Below are positions 60,704 through 64,000 of a DNA stretch of 64,000 nt, one piece after another. The notes beneath the pieces are model-generated. The model did no database searches, had not been told where the DNA came from, and saw only the letters and a program-made list of their open reading frames with translations. Location: assembly GCF_025200925.1 (NCBI RefSeq), contig NZ_CP104174.1, forward strand, positions 5,084,001-5,148,000, written 5' to 3'. This DNA comes from Bradyrhizobium sp. CB1015 (GTDB taxonomy: Bacteria > Pseudomonadota > Alphaproteobacteria > Rhizobiales > Xanthobacteraceae). Numbering within the stretch: the first letter of the stretch is position 1; each line of letters starts with the position of its first letter. Made by a program: the position numbers and the translations under genes.

Positions 60704-62440
60704 CTATTTCTGCTCCAGCCGCCACACGCCGTCCCAATTGGGATCCGGCGGATTGGCCGCAAACTGCGCGATGCGGCCGAGCATCGTGCGCGAGGGGCCG
60801 TCGCCGGGGATCGCCTCGAGCGCCGCGTTGAAGGCGGCGCGCGCCTCGTCGAAGCGCCGGCCGCGATAGGCGGCGAGAGCATCGGCATAATGCGTGCGCA
60901 AACTTGCTTGCGCCTCAGTGAGTGCGCCCGACCTCGCCATCACCTCGAAGATCGCCTGCGGCGCGCTTTGGCCCGCGACTGCCAGACGATCGATCTCGCG
61001 CAATTCCAGGCGCGACCCGATCCCGTCCGCAGTCGCCTGCGAGATCAGGATGCGGGTGCCGTAGACCTTGTTGACGGCCTCCAGCCGCGAGGCGAGGTTC
61101 ACGGCATCGCCCATCACGGTGAAGCTCATCATCAGCTCGGATCCGATGCTGCCGGTCAGGACCTCGCCCGTGGCGATGCCGATGCGCAGATCGCACGGCG
61201 CCGGCATGGCGCGGATGCCGAGCAGATCCGGCAGCTGCTTCTGCAGCGCAGGCACCTGATCGGCCATCTCGACCGCGGCAAGTCCGGCGAGCAGACCCTG
61301 CTCGTCCTCCTCGATGAAGGGAGGTCCCCAATAGGACATGATGGCGTCGCCGATATATTTGTCGATGATGCCGCGATTGTTTCTGATCCGAGCGGACATC
61401 ACCGTGAAATAGTGGTTCATGACCTTGACGAGGCCGCGCGGGGTCATGCCCTCGCTCATCGAGGTGAAGCCGCTCATGTCGCAGAACATGATGGTCATCA
61501 CCCGGCGCTCGCCGTCGATGGCGACCTCCGGTCGGTCGATCAGGCCCTGCACCACCTTCGGGTCGATGTAACGGCCGAAGGTCTCGCGAATGCGCTCGTT
61601 TTGCCTGAGCTGCTCGATCATGCGGTTGAAGGCCGCAGCGAGCTCGCCGATCTCGTCCTGCGTCGAGACGGTGATGGGCTTGTCGAACCGGCCCGCCTCG
61701 ACCTCGCGGGCGCCGGCCAGCAGCAGCCGTACCGGGCGCGTGATGCCGCTGCTCACCAGCAGCGCAAAGACGAAGCCGACGATCGCCGCGAGCAGGGTCA
61801 CGACGCCCGAAACGATGATCGCCTGATGCTGGCGGCTGATCACCTGCGACGTCGAGAAATAGACCTGCGTCAGCATGTCGGCGCGGACCGCATCGACCTT
61901 CCGATTGAACGCATCGCGCAGCGTGTCGAGGTGTTCCAGCGTGCCACGGGCCTCGGCCATATCCTTGGCCTCGACCTGCTTGAGCAGTTTCGCATTGCCC
62001 TCGTCCAGATCGCGCCGCAGCTCGGTGACGGCACTTTCGATCCGGACATCGAGCCGTGCCAGCGCGGCATTGTCGGAATACGTCCTGGGGTCGTCGATGA
62101 TCGCGTTGATGAGCTTCCGTGCCGCCTCGGCCTCCTCCTCGAACTTCCGGTCCAACGCCTCGAAGTTGCGAAGCCGCGCCGCATAGGCCTCCTCGTCCGA
62201 CGGCGACTCCATCCTGGTCATCACCATCCGCCGCAGCGCCAGCGCCCGCTCCAGCGAGCGGATGTTCGCGCGCGCCAGATGGCTATAGGCCGGGATGTAG
62301 CGGTTGGTCAGCTCGTCGAGCAAAATGCCGACCTGGCTGGACATCACCATCGACAGGATCGAGGTGACCAGCATCAGGACGATCAATCCGAGAGCGATGC
62401 CGACGATCTTGCGCCGGATCGACTGGTTGAAAATCGGCAT
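60704..62440 (-). CDS. Membrane-bound class III adenylate/guanylate cyclase with HAMP domain
   Basis: Predicted 578 residues. Helices at about 12-35 and 207-232 flank a periplasmic helical sensor (36-206). HAMP (233-286) follows, then the cyclase domain (about 312-505): metal aspartates Asp321 (FCDMSGF) and Asp365 (KYIGDAI), substrate-recognition residue Lys361, and Asn448/Arg452 in GDAVNLASRLE. Lys361 with Thr441 near VMGD favour ATP as substrate. A TPR-like tail (about 525-578) ends the protein. The signal is unknown. Confidence 0.92.
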   Translation of the reverse strand: MPIFNQSIRRKIVGIALGLIVLMLVTSILSMVMSSQVGILLDELTNRYIPAYSHLARANIRSLERALALRRMVMTRMESPSDEEAYAARLRNFEALDRKFEEEAEAARKLINAIIDDPRTYSDNAALARLDVRIESAVTELRRDLDEGNAKLLKQVEAKDMAEARGTLEHLDTLRDAFNRKVDAVRADMLTQVYFSTSQVISRQHQAIIVSGVVTLLAAIVGFVFALLVSSGITRPVRLLLAGAREVEAGRFDKPITVSTQDEIGELAAAFNRMIEQLRQNERIRETFGRYIDPKVVQGLIDRPEVAIDGERRVMTIMFCDMSGFTSMSEGMTPRGLVKVMNHYFTVMSARIRNNRGIIDKYIGDAIMSYWGPPFIEEDEQGLLAGLAAVEMADQVPALQKQLPDLLGIRAMPAPCDLRIGIATGEVLTGSIGSELMMSFTVMGDAVNLASRLEAVNKVYGTRILISQATADGIGSRLELREIDRLAVAGQSAPQAIFEVMARSGALTEAQASLRTHYADALAAYRGRRFDEARAAFNAALEAIPGDGPSRTMLGRIAQFAANPPDPNWDGVWRLEQK

Positions 62441-62755
62441 AGGTGCAGGGCAAAGGCTGAAAGGATGAAGCGAGGGAACTCATACACCGGATTTGGCCGA
62501 CGGAACACGCGCAATCTGGCCGTTCTGACGTCCTGTGCCGTGCGCAATCGTCGCGCGAGCCCTGATCGTTAACAAAGGTTAAAACCGCTGCCTCTTCCGC
62601 CCTTTCGGAAGTTCCCCAGTTCCAATCCGTATTTTGCCGCATTGTTGCGACAGCTTGAGGATGCGACACGATGCCGATGCATCGTTCGATGCCTTGATTC
62701 GCAAGCCGCATGTGCGGACCTTGGTTTGTAGTGGTTTCGCAGGGGGGACCATCGA
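62441..62755. other. Divergent promoter region of the cyclase and transglycosylase genes
   Basis: 315 bases carrying both promoters. No gene or strong hairpin seen. Confidence 0.35.
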
Positions 62756-64000
62756 ATGAACCAGTGCCTACGCTCGCTCGCGTGTGTCGTTGCCGTGGCC
62801 GCAATGGCCCTCCTTCCTGCCGAGCTGGCGGCGAAGAGCAGTCACAAATCATCCGCACCGAAGAAGACGCATGAGGCGAAAGGCGGCAAGCATCGCCACG
62901 CCGCCGCCGGCAAAGCGCGCCACGGCAAGCACGCCGAGGCCCAGCGCAAATCGAAGAAGACGGTCGAGGAGCCCGCGGACAAGCCGGCGCCGCCGCCGCT
63001 GACCGGCGATCTGGCCGCGCTGAAGGACGCCATCGATCTGACGCGCAAGGGCAAGACCGAGGACGCGAGCGCTGCGCGCGACCGCATCACAGACCCTGCC
63101 GGACAGAAGCTCGCCGACTGGTTCATGCTGCGCCATTCCGAGAGCACCGCGAGTTTCAAGCGCTACGCCGCCTTCCTCGCCGCCAATCCCGATTGGCCGA
63201 GCAGCGCCCTGCTCCGCCGCCGTGCCGAGGCACGGCTGTGGCAGGAGAAGGCCGACGCCGCCATTGTGCACAAGTTCACGATGGATCGCCCGACCAGCGC
63301 CAAGGGCAAGTTCGCGCTCGCGCGGGTGCTGCTCGCCGAAGGCGAGACCGACAGGGCTGCGCGGCTCGTCCGGGAAACCTGGCGCGCGGAAGAATTGTCC
63401 GAGCGGAGCGAAGAGGATTCTTACGAGGCCTTCCGTGATCTGCTCACGGCGGACGATCATCGCGCCCGCATGGACAAGCGTCTCGGCGCCAAGGATTACG
63501 CAGGCGCGCGGCGCGCGGCCAAGCGGCTCGGCGAGGATGCGCTTGCTATCGTCAAGGCCTGTGCCGCCGTCACCGGCAAGGCCAACAAGGCCAAGGACTA
63601 TCTCGCGGACGTGCCGGCCGAAGCACGCCGCGATCTCGGCTATGTGCTATGCCGCGCGCAATGGCACCTGCAGAAGGACCGCATCGACGACGCCGCCGAG
63701 GTGATCCTCGCCGCCGCGCCCGACACCATGGCGGCCCAGGACACCGACGCGTGGTGGCGCGAGCGCCGCCTGCTCGCGCGCAAGCTGCTCGACCAGGGTA
63801 AGTCCAGGACAGCCTACGACGTGGTGCGCACGGCCGCGGTGCCGGAAAAGGAAGTCTATCGCGTCGACCATCACTTCATGTGCGGCTGGATCGCGCTGCG
63901 CTTTCTAAACGATCCCAAGACGGCGATGATGCACTTCGCCGCGATCGATGAAGGCTCGGCCAATCCGATCGCGCTGTCCCGGGCGCATTACTGGCGCGGC
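62756..64000 (+). CDS. Soluble lytic murein transglycosylase, N-terminal part (cut by window edge)
   Basis: First 415 codons of an Slt-type enzyme. Signal peptide MNQCLRSLACVVAVAAMALL, then a Lys/His/Ala-rich linker (about 26-75) and the superhelical U domain with repeated LxxG and A-W helices, for example AAFLAANPDWPSSALLRRRA and LARVLLAEGETDRAARLVR. The catalytic lysozyme-like domain lies beyond the window. ATG 62756 has CAGGGGGGA upstream. Confidence 0.85.
   Translation, partial: MNQCLRSLACVVAVAAMALLPAELAAKSSHKSSAPKKTHEAKGGKHRHAAAGKARHGKHAEAQRKSKKTVEEPADKPAPPPLTGDLAALKDAIDLTRKGKTEDASAARDRITDPAGQKLADWFMLRHSESTASFKRYAAFLAANPDWPSSALLRRRAEARLWQEKADAAIVHKFTMDRPTSAKGKFALARVLLAEGETDRAARLVRETWRAEELSERSEEDSYEAFRDLLTADDHRARMDKRLGAKDYAGARRAAKRLGEDALAIVKACAAVTGKANKAKDYLADVPAEARRDLGYVLCRAQWHLQKDRIDDAAEVILAAAPDTMAAQDTDAWWRERRLLARKLLDQGKSRTAYDVVRTAAVPEKEVYRVDHHFMCGWIALRFLNDPKTAMMHFAAIDEGSANPIALSRAHYWRG

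Overview
The window is GC-rich, densely coded alphaproteobacterial chromosome. Gene content and order, the alphaproteobacterial LexA operator GTTC-N7-GTTC, several intergenic palindromic repeats, and two Omp31-like outer membrane proteins all point to the Bradyrhizobiaceae, most likely Bradyrhizobium. That assignment rests on recognising the sequence, not on a database search. No rRNA, tRNA or CRISPR array was seen.

Left part (1-9.6 kb): the 5' end of gyrA, then ssb and uvrA, which are divergent and each have an upstream GTTC-N7-GTTC box. Two paralogous outer membrane barrel genes with their own terminators sit between them. uvrA is followed by a DinB-family gene, a HAD phosphatase, and a leftward pair encoding a SRPBCC protein and a YVTN beta-propeller.

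Accessory patch 1 (9.7-12.8 kb): an IS110-family element lies inside a composite repeat. Next comes an AAA ATPase gene with a perfect LexA-type box at its promoter.

12.8-30 kb is a mixed housekeeping and hypothetical region. It holds a five-repeat DUF1217 protein, a PPC/DUF296 protein paired with an acyl-CoA synthetase, twin 91-residue GNAT proteins around an SPW membrane protein, DUF3597, DUF2189, an MltB-type transglycosylase, DUF1127, TrmFO, a kinase-like/ANL-C-terminal fusion, a CAP-domain protein, a class V aminotransferase and threonine ammonia-lyase.

29.4-49.9 kb is a long, mostly leftward cell-envelope and protein-export block. Read in its own direction it runs dgt, argS, SPOR protein, nagZ, scpA, scpB, tatA, tatB, tatC, serS, surE, pcm, LysM/LytM lipoprotein, yajC, secD, secF, a Mth938 protein (NDUFAF3-like), and a phytoene-synthase-fold protein (NDUFAF6-like). 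A DUF815 ATPase and an orphan response regulator are inserted on the opposite strand. The block links chromosome segregation (ScpAB), Tat and Sec export, peptidoglycan turnover and probable complex I assembly.

49.9-56.2 kb: erpA, a hybrid histidine kinase, xth (exonuclease III), ilvD and an ExoR-like Sel1 protein.

Accessory patch 2 (56.3-59.6 kb): several palindromic repeats and a complete group II intron of about 1.9 kb. The intron is inserted in one arm of a palindrome that ends a second copy of the same composite repeat found in patch 1. One repeat copy is therefore interrupted by an IS110 element and the other by a retro-intron. Because the two copies interrupt each other's alignment at different places, the ends of both mobile elements can be inferred.

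Right end (59.6-64 kb): three small proteins, a membrane-bound class III adenylate/guanylate cyclase, and the N-terminal part of a soluble lytic transglycosylase cut by the window edge.
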